Source: Arenimonas maotaiensis
Lineage (GTDB): Bacteria; Pseudomonadota; Gammaproteobacteria; Xanthomonadales; Xanthomonadaceae
Length of the DNA: 64,000 nucleotides
Assembly: GCF_014638745.1 (NCBI RefSeq)
Contig: NZ_BMFO01000003.1
Coordinates: 205,976-269,975, forward strand
Reading direction: 5' to 3'
The first letter of the stretch is position 1; each line of letters opens with the position of its first letter. Below, in pieces: positions 56,957-64,000 of this stretch. A model generated the notes under the pieces. That model saw only the letters and a list, made by a program, of their open reading frames with translations, was not told where the DNA came from and did no database searches. A program made the position numbers and the translations under genes.

Positions 56957-59074
56957 ATGCACGCATCCCTGAAACCGCTGCTGCTCGCCTCGCTCGCCTG
57001 GAGTGCCCTCGTGTCCGCCGAAACCCCGAAACCGCCCACCATCGCCAAGAAGCCGCACACGGTGACCGCCCCGCACGGCGCCGAACGCCGCGACGACTAC
57101 TACTGGCTGCGCGACGACTCGCGCAAGAACCCCGAGATGCTGGCGGTGCTGAACGCCGAGAACGCCTACGCCGACGCCATGCTGGCCAAGTCGAAGCCGA
57201 CCGCCGACGCGCTGTACGCCGAGATCACCGGCCGCATCAAGCAGGACGACGCCTCGGTGCCGTACCTGAAGAAAGGCTACTGGTACTACTCGCGCTTCGA
57301 AGCCGGCAAGGATTACGCCATCATCGCCCGCCGCAAGGGCACCATGGACGCGCCGGAGGAGATTCTGTTCGACCAGAACGCGATGGCCGCCGGCAAGGGC
57401 TATTTCAGCATCGGCGACTGGGAGATCAGCCCGGACAACGGCAAGGTGGCCTGGGCCGAGGACTCGGTCGGCCGCCGCCAGTACCGGCTGTTCGTGAAAG
57501 ACCTGGCCACCGGCCAGGTGCAGGCCGACGTGGTCGACAATGTCGAGCCCAACATCGTCTGGGCCGACGACAACCGCACCCTGTTCTACATCGAGAAGGA
57601 TCCGGTCACCCTGCTCAGCAAACGGGTCAAGACCCACGTGCTCGGCAGCGACCCGGCGCGCGACGCGCTGGTGTACGAGGAGGCCGACGACAGCTTCTAC
57701 ATGGGCATCGGCCGCACCCGCTCCGACCAATTCATCTGCATCCAGGTGCAGAGCACGGTCAGCTCGGAGATGCGCTGCACGCCGGCCGCCAAGCCGGGCG
57801 CGTTCACCGTGTTCGCGCCGCGCCAGCGCGACGTCGAATACAGCGCCGATCACCTCGGCGGCCGCTGGGTGATACGCACCAACTGGAACGCGCCGAATTT
57901 CCGGCTGATGACGCTCGATGCCGGTAAGGCCGTCGGCGACCGCGCGGCCTGGCAGGAGCTGGTGCCGCACGCCGGCGACGTGTTCATCGAGGGCTTCGAG
58001 CTGTTCGACGGCTTCATCGCCGTCGAGGAACGCTCGAACGCGCTGCTGCGCCTGCGCACCCTCGGTGCCGACGGCAAGAGCGAATTCGTGGCCAGCGACG
58101 AGCCGGCGTACACCATGGGCCTGAACGTCAACGCCGAACCCGGCACCGACTGGCTGCGCTACGGCTACACCTCGCTGACCACGCCGAACACCTTGTACGA
58201 AGTGAACGTCAAGACCGGCGAGCGCCGTCTGCTGAAACGCGATCCGGTGCTGGGCGGCTACAATCCGGACGACTACGTGACCGAGCGCCTGTGGGCCACC
58301 GCCCGCGACGGCACCCGCATCCCGGTCTCGGTGGTGTACAGGAAGGGCTTCAAGAAGGACGGCAAATCCGCGCTGCTGCAGTACGCCTATGGCAGCTACG
58401 GCTCCAGCACCGACCCGCGCTTCTCGATCATCAACGTCAGCCTGCTCGACCGCGGCATGGTGTACGCCATCGCGCACATCCGCGGCGGCCAGGAGATGGG
58501 CCGCGCCTGGTACGACCAAGGCAAGCTGCTGAACAAGATCAACACCTTCACCGACTTCATCGACGTCACCCGCTTCCTGGTGGCCGAAGGCTACGCCGCC
58601 AAGGACCGCGTGGCGGCCTACGGCGGTTCGGCCGGCGGCCTGCTGATGGGCGCCATCTCCAACATGGCGCCGCAGGATTACCGGCTGATCATCTCGCAGG
58701 TGCCGTTCGTGGACGTGGTCACCACCATGCTCGACGAGAGCATCCCGCTGACCACCAACGAGTACGACGAGTGGGGCAATCCGGCCGACCGCAAATATTA
58801 CGACTACATGCTGTCGTACTCGCCGTACGACAACCTGGAGCGCAAGGCCTATCCGACCATGTTCATCGGCACCGGCCTGTGGGATTCGCAGGTGCAGTAC
58901 TTCGAGCCGGCCAAATACGTGGCCAAGCTGCGCGAGCTGAAGACCGACCGCAATCCGGTGGTGTTCCGCGTCAACATGGAGGCCGGCCACGGCGGCAAGT
59001 CCGGCCGCTTCCGCCGCTACCAGGAAAGCGCCGAACAGTTCGCCTTCATGCTGCAGGTGCTGGGCGTGCCGTAA
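56957..59074 (+). CDS. Exported oligopeptidase B-like (S9A) peptidase
   Basis: A 705-residue S9 peptidase with signal peptide (LLLASLAWSALVSA). Family marks of oligopeptidase B include RDDYYWLRDDSRKNPEML at the start, and QYAYGSYG with the HIRGGQEMGRAWYDQGKL segment. Catalytic Ser is in AYGGSAGGLLMG, Asp in GLWDSQVQYFEP and His in MEAGHGGKSG. Oligopeptidase B cleaves after basic residues. The tandem with the prolyl oligopeptidase suggests a periplasmic peptide-degrading unit. A hairpin terminator follows. Confidence 0.93.
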   Translation: MHASLKPLLLASLAWSALVSAETPKPPTIAKKPHTVTAPHGAERRDDYYWLRDDSRKNPEMLAVLNAENAYADAMLAKSKPTADALYAEITGRIKQDDASVPYLKKGYWYYSRFEAGKDYAIIARRKGTMDAPEEILFDQNAMAAGKGYFSIGDWEISPDNGKVAWAEDSVGRRQYRLFVKDLATGQVQADVVDNVEPNIVWADDNRTLFYIEKDPVTLLSKRVKTHVLGSDPARDALVYEEADDSFYMGIGRTRSDQFICIQVQSTVSSEMRCTPAAKPGAFTVFAPRQRDVEYSADHLGGRWVIRTNWNAPNFRLMTLDAGKAVGDRAAWQELVPHAGDVFIEGFELFDGFIAVEERSNALLRLRTLGADGKSEFVASDEPAYTMGLNVNAEPGTDWLRYGYTSLTTPNTLYEVNVKTGERRLLKRDPVLGGYNPDDYVTERLWATARDGTRIPVSVVYRKGFKKDGKSALLQYAYGSYGSSTDPRFSIINVSLLDRGMVYAIAHIRGGQEMGRAWYDQGKLLNKINTFTDFIDVTRFLVAEGYAAKDRVAAYGGSAGGLLMGAISNMAPQDYRLIISQVPFVDVVTTMLDESIPLTTNEYDEWGNPADRKYYDYMLSYSPYDNLERKAYPTMFIGTGLWDSQVQYFEPAKYVAKLRELKTDRNPVVFRVNMEAGHGGKSGRFRRYQESAEQFAFMLQVLGVP

Positions 59075-59102
59075 GCCGCGCCGGTCGTTTTCGGACGCAT
59101 GC

Positions 59103-59129
59103 AAGGGTCCGGAAATTTCCGGGCCTTTC
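59103..59129 (+). terminator. Terminator after the S9 peptidase pair
   Basis: AAGG...CCGGAAA (from 59103) pairs with TTTCCGG.CCTT (to 59127), with two mismatches and a short T run. It separates the peptidases from lptM. Confidence 0.6.
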
Positions 59130-59180
59130 GCGTTGCGGCCGGCGCATGCCCAAGTTGCCGGGAACGGCTATACTTCCTGC

Positions 59181-59309
59181 ATGAAACGATCCGCACTGAA
59201 ACTCCCGTTCGCGCTGCTTTGCCTGTGCCTGGCGCTGTCGGCCTGCGGCAACAAAGGCCCGCTGGTGAAGCCCGAGCCGGCCGGCGCCGAGGCCAAGGCC
59301 GCCGGCTGA
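59181..59309 (+). CDS. lptM: LPS translocon maturation chaperone LptM (small lipoprotein)
   Basis: A 42-residue lipoprotein precursor with signal peptide and lipobox (LSAC) followed by the family mark GNKGPLVKP. LptM assists oxidative maturation of LptD in E. coli (formerly YifL). Its stop codon overlaps the dapF ATG by one base (TGATG). The lptM-dapF order is the normal one, so the assignment is safe despite the short length. Confidence 0.9.
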   Translation: MKRSALKLPFALLCLCLALSACGNKGPLVKPEPAGAEAKAAG

Positions 59310-60139
59310 TGCCCCTGCGCTTCACCAAGATGCACGGCGCCGGCAACGACTTCGTCGTGCTCGACCGCCGCGACGGCGCGCCCTTGCCCGACGCCGGACT
59401 CCTGCGCCAGATGGGCGATCGCCATTTCGGCGTCGGCTTCGACCAGTTGCTGGTGATCGAACCGCCGAGCGCGGACGGCTCCGTGGCGTCTTACCGCATC
59501 CTCAACCAGGACGGCAGCTTCGCCGGCCAGTGCGGCAACGGCGCGCGCTGCGTGGCGCACTGGTTGGTGACCGAAGGCGCGACCGACGCCGCCGCGTTCA
59601 CGCTCGACAGCCCGGCCGGTCCGGTCGGCGTGCGCCGCTTGGGCGAGCGTTACGCGCTGGACATGGGCTTCCCGTATTTCGCACCCGACGACATTCCGCT
59701 GCTGGCCGAGGCCGAAGCGCCGCTGTACCGCTTCCCGATCGACGGCGTCGAACACGCCTTCAGCGCGGTGTCGATGGGCAATCCGCACGCGGTGTTCCTG
59801 GTCGATTCGGCGCAGGACGCACCGGTGGCGCACTGGGGTCAGGCGCTGCAGGCCGCGCAGGTGTTTCCCGACGGCGTCAACGTCGGTTTCGCCGAGCGGG
59901 TCGACGCCGGCAACATCCGCCTACGGGTGTTCGAACGCGGCGTCGGCGAGACCCTGGCCTGCGGTTCCGGCGCCTGCGCCGCCGCGGTCAGCCTGATGCG
60001 CCTGGGCCTCGTCGCGCGCCATGTCGCGGTGCATTTGCCGGGGGGAACGCTTATGATTGATTGGCCGGACGATTCCGCGCCGGTGACGATGACCGGACCC
60101 GCCGAACGGGTCTACGAAGGAGAATGGCGGCATGCTTGA
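59309..60139 (+). CDS. dapF: Diaminopimelate epimerase
   Basis: A 276-residue enzyme converting LL- to meso-diaminopimelate for lysine and peptidoglycan. The two catalytic cysteines, one per lobe, are Cys75 (GQCGNGARC) and Cys218 (LACGSGACA). It starts with the conserved RFTKMHGAGNDFVVLDR. The ATG at 59309 overlaps the lptM stop; its end overlaps the DUF484 gene by eight bases. Confidence 0.98.
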   Translation: MPLRFTKMHGAGNDFVVLDRRDGAPLPDAGLLRQMGDRHFGVGFDQLLVIEPPSADGSVASYRILNQDGSFAGQCGNGARCVAHWLVTEGATDAAAFTLDSPAGPVGVRRLGERYALDMGFPYFAPDDIPLLAEAEAPLYRFPIDGVEHAFSAVSMGNPHAVFLVDSAQDAPVAHWGQALQAAQVFPDGVNVGFAERVDAGNIRLRVFERGVGETLACGSGACAAAVSLMRLGLVARHVAVHLPGGTLMIDWPDDSAPVTMTGPAERVYEGEWRHA

Positions 60140-60806
60140 CGAACGTCCGGAGAAACTGAGCGCGCATGAAGTGGCGGTGTGGTTACGCCGGCATCCGGAT
60201 TTCCTCGGCCAGTTCCCCGATCTGGCGATGAGCCTGACGGTGCCGAAGGAAGACGGCAAGACCGCGACGCTGTCGTCCTACCAGCTCGAGATCCTGCGCG
60301 ACAAGAACAAGGAGCTGGCGCGCCGCCTGCACGAGCTCGGCCTGAACGCGCAGGACAACGAACGCCTGAGCCAGCACGTGCACGAGCTCAGCCTGGCCCT
60401 GCTGCGCGCGCGCACGCCGGCGGAGGTGGTGCACACCTTCGCCGCCTGCCTGACCGAGGATTTCGCCGGCGAGTCGGTGCGCATCATCGGATTCGCGCCG
60501 ATTCCCGGGTTCGACGAACCCTGGTTCAGCCATATCGCCGCCGACGATCCGCGCTTGGCGCCGTTCGCCGACTGCCTGGCCAGCGACGAACCGATCTGCG
60601 GCCGGCTCAATCCCGAAAAATTGCCGTTGCTGTTCGGCGAAGACCGCGGCTTCGCCCAGTCGGTCGCCCTGATTCCGGTCGGCCGCATCGGCCTGATCGC
60701 CATCGGCAGCGCCGACCCGCACCGGTTCTATCCGGGCATGGGCACGCTGTTCCTGCGCTGGATCGGCGAACTGTTCCACACGGCGATGACCCACACGCGC
60801 CGATGA
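60132..60806 (+). CDS. DUF484 family protein
   Basis: A 224-residue protein. The N-terminus VAVWLRRHPDFLGQFPDLAMSLTVP is the usual DUF484 opening. A coiled coil (DKNKELARRLHELGLNAQDNERL) and a GAF-like domain follow. The family is always beside dapF and xerC, but its role is unknown. Start overlaps the end of dapF; stop overlaps the xerC start (ATGA). Confidence 0.92.
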   Translation: MLDERPEKLSAHEVAVWLRRHPDFLGQFPDLAMSLTVPKEDGKTATLSSYQLEILRDKNKELARRLHELGLNAQDNERLSQHVHELSLALLRARTPAEVVHTFAACLTEDFAGESVRIIGFAPIPGFDEPWFSHIAADDPRLAPFADCLASDEPICGRLNPEKLPLLFGEDRGFAQSVALIPVGRIGLIAIGSADPHRFYPGMGTLFLRWIGELFHTAMTHTRR

Positions 60807-61702
60807 GCGCCATCGCGGCCGGCGTCGAAGACTATCTGCGCCATCTCGCCGTCGAGCGCCGGGCCTCCCCGCATACCCTGAGCAACTACCGCCGCGACCT
60901 GCAGGCCTGGTGCGACCACTGCGCGGCGGAGGGCGTGCATGATCCGACGCAATTGCAGTTCGCGCACATCCAGCGCTTCCTGGCCCAGGAGCACCGCCGC
61001 GGGCTGGCGCCGAAAAGCCTGCAACGCCGGCTGTCGGCGTTGCGCAGCCAGTTCAAATACCTGATGAAGCAGGGCGTGCTGGGCAGCGATCCGAGCGCCG
61101 GTCTGCGCGCGCCGAAAGCGCCGCGCAAGCTGCCGCAGGTGCTGGACGTGGACGAGGCGGTGGCTTTGGTCGAGTTGCCGACCGACGGCGAACTGGGTCT
61201 GCGCGACCGCGCCCTGCTCGAGCTGCTGTACTCCAGCGGCCTGCGCGTCTCGGAACTGTGCGCCCTGCGTTGGCGCGACCTCGATCTGGACGACAGCCTG
61301 GTGACCGTGCTCGGCAAGGGCGGCAAGAGCCGGGTGGTGCCGGTCGGCAGCCACGCGGTGGCGGCCCTGCGCGCCTGGCGCGCGGCAGCGCCGGCCGATG
61401 CCGACGCGCCGGTGTTCCCCGGCCGCGGCGGCGCGCCGCTCAGCACGCGCGCGGTGCAGCTGCGCCTGCGCCAGCTGGCGCAGCGCCAAGGCATCTGGAA
61501 GCGCGTCTATCCGCATCTGCTGCGGCACAGCTTCGCCAGCCATTTGCTGGAATCCTCGGGCGACCTGCGCGGCGTGCAGGAACTGCTCGGCCACGCCGAC
61601 ATCGCCACCACCCAGATCTACACCCATCTGGACTTCCAGCGCCTGGCGGCGGTGTACGATAACGCCCATCCGCGCGCCAAGCGCCGGAAGGAGACGACAT
61701 GA
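60803..61702 (+). CDS. xerC: Tyrosine recombinase XerC
   Basis: A 299-residue recombinase that acts with XerD at dif to resolve chromosome dimers. The N-terminal core-binding domain is about 1-95. Catalytic residues are visible: Arg148 (SGLRVSELC), Lys172 (GKGGKSR), His238 and Arg241 ([12 protein letters not shown]), His264 ([16 protein letters not shown]) and the nucleophile Tyr273. The chromosomal context (dapF-DUF484-xerC) distinguishes it from mobile-element integrases. Confidence 0.96.
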   Translation: MSAIAAGVEDYLRHLAVERRASPHTLSNYRRDLQAWCDHCAAEGVHDPTQLQFAHIQRFLAQEHRRGLAPKSLQRRLSALRSQFKYLMKQGVLGSDPSAGLRAPKAPRKLPQVLDVDEAVALVELPTDGELGLRDRALLELLYSSGLRVSELCALRWRDLDLDDSLVTVLGKGGKSRVVPVGSHAVAALRAWRAAAPADADAPVFPGRGGAPLSTRAVQLRLRQLAQRQGIWKRVYPHLLRHSFASHLLESSGDLRGVQELLGHADIATTQIYTHLDFQRLAAVYDNAHPRAKRRKETT

Positions 61703-62055
61703 GCCCGAAACCGACCGACATCATCCTGCACCGCGCCTCGCACACCCTCGAGGTGGCGTTCGACGACGGCAGCCGCTACCGCCTGCCCTGCGAATACCTG
61801 CGCGTCGAGTCGCCCTCGGCCGAAGTGCAGGGCCACAGTCCGGACCAGCGCGTCTGGGTCGCCGGCAAGCGCGACGTCAACATCGCCGCCATCGAACCGA
61901 TGGGCAATTATGCGGTGGTGCTGCGCTTCAGCGACGGCCACGACACCGGCATCTACACCTGGAGTTTTCTGAAGGAACTGGGCGAGCAGCATGACGCGCG
62001 CTGGGCGCGCTACCTGCAGGCGTTGGCGGACAACGGATTGGCCCGCGAGCCCTGA
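61699..62055 (+). CDS. DUF971 (GBBH-like N-terminal domain) protein
   Basis: A 118-residue protein consisting only of the DUF971 domain, the N-terminal zinc-domain-like module of gamma-butyrobetaine hydroxylase. Motifs are LEVAFDDGSRYRLPCEYLRVESPSAE and DGHDTGIYTWSFLKELG. The function of stand-alone copies is unclear; Fe-S or metal-related roles have been proposed. Its ATG overlaps the xerC stop (ATGA). Confidence 0.9.
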   Translation: MSPKPTDIILHRASHTLEVAFDDGSRYRLPCEYLRVESPSAEVQGHSPDQRVWVAGKRDVNIAAIEPMGNYAVVLRFSDGHDTGIYTWSFLKELGEQHDARWARYLQALADNGLAREP

Positions 62056-62068
62056 TTCCACGGCCATG

Positions 62069-62096
62069 AAAAAGCCGGCACATGTGCCGGCTTTTT
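62069..62096. terminator. Bidirectional rho-independent terminator
   Basis: A perfect 28-base palindrome (AAAAAGCCGGCACA / TGTGCCGGCTTTTT) between two convergent genes. It ends both the dapF-xerC-DUF971 unit and the periplasmic protein gene at 62116. Confidence 0.92.
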
Positions 62097-62115
62097 CGTC
62101 GCGTGCGGTGCGCGG

Positions 62116-62601
62116 TTACAGGTCGTCGCGGTCGCCGGAGATCTCCAGCTCCATGTTGTCTGCAGTCTCGGCCACGATGTCCATCACCGACTCGAGCTCC
62201 TTGGCGTCCAGGTCGTCCGGCAGCTTGGCCACGAAGTACAGCACATCGCCGGCGATTTCCCAGCTGCCGAGCTTGTTCTTGCGGCTTTCGGCCAGCAGCT
62301 CCAGCGCCTTGGCGCCGTCGATGTCGTCTTTTTCGACCCGGCCGGCCGGGGAGAACACTTCGCGGATCCTGAAGCCGCCGACTTCCTCGGTGCCGCCGGA
62401 GACGAACACCAACTGGGTCCGTCCTTCCTTGGCGTAGTTGTAGGTCACCTTGTAGTCGCCGTCGCCGTCGATTTCGTATTTCATGCCGCGGGCATCCAGC
62501 CGGCTCTTGACCGAGGCATCGCTGGCGCGGGCATCGGTGGCGGCGACGGCCAAGGCGGCCGACAGGAACAGCACGGACAGGACGGGCAGAACAGGTTTCA
62601 T
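62116..62601 (-). CDS. Exported hypothetical protein, YbjN-like
   Basis: A 161-residue protein with a signal peptide (LPVLSVLFLSAALAVAATDARA). The mature part has alternating strands and helices (SRLDARGMKYEIDGDGDYKVTY, then WEIAGDVLYFVAKLP) and an acidic C-terminus. The strand-helix pattern recalls YbjN-type domains, but this is not certain. The ATG at 62601 follows GGAG at good spacing. It is divergent from ubiE. Confidence 0.75.
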   Translation of the reverse strand: MKPVLPVLSVLFLSAALAVAATDARASDASVKSRLDARGMKYEIDGDGDYKVTYNYAKEGRTQLVFVSGGTEEVGGFRIREVFSPAGRVEKDDIDGAKALELLAESRKNKLGSWEIAGDVLYFVAKLPDDLDAKELESVMDIVAETADNMELEISGDRDDL

Positions 62602-62698
62602 GGAGGACTCCGGGTGGGCGATGACCCATTCTGTCGCCGCCGCCGGCGCTTGTCCAGTCGGCCGCTGAAATCGCCGCGCCGGCGTGTGATAATGGGCC

Positions 62699-63445
62699 AT
62701 GAACGAGAAAACCACCCATTTCGGCTTCCGCGACGTCCCGGTCGGCGAGAAGAAAAAGCTGGTCGGCGAGGTGTTCACCTCGGTCGCCGGCAAATACGAC
62801 GTGATGAACGACCTGATGTCGCTCGGCGTGCATCGGCTGTGGAAGCGCTATTTCACCGGCACCTCCGGCATCAAGCGCGGCGACCGCGTGCTCGACCTGG
62901 CCGGCGGCACCGGCGACATCGCCAAGCTGCTGCTGGAGCGCGTCGGCGAGACCGGCGAGATCGTCATCGGCGACATCAACCGCGAGATGCTCGGCGTCGG
63001 CCGTGACCGGCTGACCGACCTCGGCCTGGTCAAGGGCCTGCGCTACGTGCAGCTCAACGCCGAGGCGCTGCCGTTCCCGGACGCCAGCTTCGACGCCATC
63101 ACCATGGCCTTCGGCCTGCGCAACGTCACCGACAAGCTGGAGGCGCTGAGGTCGATGCACCGCATCCTGAAGACCGGCGGCAAAGTGATGGTGCTGGAGT
63201 TCTCCGAGGTGCAGGCCGAGTGGTTCCGGCCGATCTACGATTTCCATTCGTTCAAGGTGCTGCCCAAGCTCGGCGAACTGATCGCGGGCGACGCGCACAG
63301 CTACCGCTACCTGGCCGAGTCGATCCGCAAGCACCCGAACCAGGCCGGCCTGAAGGCCCTGATGGAAGAGGCCGGCTTCGCTCAGGTTTCGGTACGCAAC
63401 CTGTCCGGCGGCATCGTCGCCATCCACAGCGGATTCAAGATCTGA
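62699..63445 (+). CDS. ubiE: Ubiquinone/menaquinone biosynthesis C-methyltransferase UbiE
   Basis: A 248-residue SAM-dependent methyltransferase for ring C-methylation of ubiquinone (and demethylmenaquinone). Motif I is [15 protein letters not shown]; family signatures are [18 protein letters not shown] and [13 protein letters not shown]. The stop overlaps the following gene's ATG by one base. Confidence 0.97.
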   Translation: MNEKTTHFGFRDVPVGEKKKLVGEVFTSVAGKYDVMNDLMSLGVHRLWKRYFTGTSGIKRGDRVLDLAGGTGDIAKLLLERVGETGEIVIGDINREMLGVGRDRLTDLGLVKGLRYVQLNAEALPFPDASFDAITMAFGLRNVTDKLEALRSMHRILKTGGKVMVLEFSEVQAEWFRPIYDFHSFKVLPKLGELIAGDAHSYRYLAESIRKHPNQAGLKALMEEAGFAQVSVRNLSGGIVAIHSGFKI

Positions 63446-64000
63446 TGAACATTCCCGTCTCCCGTTTCCTGCTCGGCGGCCTGCTGGCCCTGTCCTTGGC
63501 CGCCTGCCAGCGCGCCGCCGAACCCGCCGCCGGCACCACCAACACCCTGTCCGCGGCCGAAGGCCTGGATCCGAATTCCTATGCGCGCACCGATCAGGTC
63601 CGCATCCGCCATATTTCGCTCGACCTGGCCGTGGACATGACCGCGCGCACGCTGTCCGGCAGCACCGACCTGCATCTGGACTGGCTGGACGACAAGGCCC
63701 GCGAACTGGCGCTGGACACCCGCGCGCTCGACATCCGCGGCGTCGAAGGCCTGGACGGCAAGGCTTGGCGCAAGCTCGCCTACCGCCTGGACGCGGCCGA
63801 CCCGATCCACGGTTCGGCCCTGCGCATCGCCGTCGATAAACCCCTGCCGCGCGTGCGCATCCGCTATGCCACCCGGCCGGAGGCCTCCGGCCTGCAATGG
63901 CTGACGCCGGAGATGACCGCCAGCGGCAAACCGTTCCTGTTCAGCCAGTCGCAGGCCATCCACGCCCGCTCCTGGGTGCCGTTGCAGGACACGCCCGGCG
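63445..64000 (+). CDS. M1 family metallopeptidase lipoprotein, N-terminal part (runs off window)
   Basis: The first 185 residues are present. A lipoprotein signal with lipobox LAAC is followed by a short Ala-rich linker. The N-terminal beta-domain of M1/LTA4-hydrolase-like aminopeptidases begins with YARTDQVRIRHISLDLAVD and ARTLSGSTDLHLDW, and the open end is near SWVPLQDTPG. The zinc site (HExxH) would lie beyond the window. Its ATG overlaps the ubiE stop by one base. The product should be a membrane-anchored periplasmic aminopeptidase. Confidence 0.85.
   Translation, partial: MNIPVSRFLLGGLLALSLAACQRAAEPAAGTTNTLSAAEGLDPNSYARTDQVRIRHISLDLAVDMTARTLSGSTDLHLDWLDDKARELALDTRALDIRGVEGLDGKAWRKLAYRLDAADPIHGSALRIAVDKPLPRVRIRYATRPEASGLQWLTPEMTASGKPFLFSQSQAIHARSWVPLQDTPG

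Noticed and set aside
54854..59104. Very long open frame (1416 codons) on the minus strand
   Set aside because: It is antisense to two clear S9 peptidase genes with intact catalytic motifs; the composition (His/Ala/Arg/Gly-rich) is that of a shadow frame in GC-rich DNA.
60803..61702. Tyrosine recombinase as a sign of a mobile element
   Set aside because: The dapF-DUF484-xerC context and the full motif set identify the chromosomal XerC; no attachment site or phage gene is near.

Overview
The window is a GC-rich, densely coding stretch of a gammaproteobacterial chromosome. The gene sets suggest the Xanthomonadaceae/Lysobacter group: topA-smg-dprA-LysM facing def-fmt-rsmB, lptM-dapF-DUF484-xerC, algZ-algR-hemC, rpoD followed by a CAT-anticodon tRNA, and many exported peptidases and TonB-type functions. 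This assignment comes from reading protein families and gene order, not from a database search. Most neighbouring genes in one direction overlap by 1-8 bases, so the operons are tightly coupled.

Layout. 1-8.3 kb: envelope and surface functions (EF-hand protein, sialidase-fold protein, TonB siderophore receptor under a Fur-like box, and a large subtilisin autotransporter with a lipoprotein signal). 7.7-10.2 kb: a divergent NarL-type two-component pair. 10.1-12.3 kb: priA. 12.3-13.04 kb: a gene-free region with two perfect DnaA boxes, several near matches, a consensus IHF site and an AT-rich stretch. 13-19.1 kb: DUF3667 protein, MATE exporter, SppA, SDR and two small lipoproteins. 19.1-21.1 kb: glutathione-dependent formaldehyde detoxification. 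21.18-21.78 kb: a lone integron gene cassette with a recognisable attC hairpin. 21.9-27.3 kb: topA, smg, dprA, LysM. 27.4-31.8 kb: def, fmt, rsmB and a PMT-type glycosyltransferase. 32.9-35.8 kb: trkAH potassium uptake. 35.8-40.7 kb: diguanylate cyclase, TRIC channel, two PH-domain proteins and an LpxL-like acyltransferase. 40.8-46.7 kb: dtd, rpoD, tRNA, an esterase, algZR, hemC. 46.7-51.9 kb: a cytoplasmic-type molybdoenzyme complex with a TSUP exporter, best read as SoeABC-like sulfite oxidation. 52-54.8 kb: WYL regulator, patatin, lipocalin, small membrane protein. 54.9-59.1 kb: two exported S9 peptidases. 59.2-64 kb: lptM-dapF-DUF484-xerC-DUF971, a periplasmic protein, ubiE and the start of an M1 peptidase.

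The features most worth a second look are the DnaA-box/IHF/AT-rich gap beside priA (possible origin or DnaA-binding control locus), the stranded integron cassette between frmA and topA, the NalP-like surface protease with paired-cysteine repeats, the sulfite cluster, and a palindromic repeat that supplies the stop codon of the formylglutathione hydrolase gene. No CRISPR array, transposase, integrase or prophage gene was seen.
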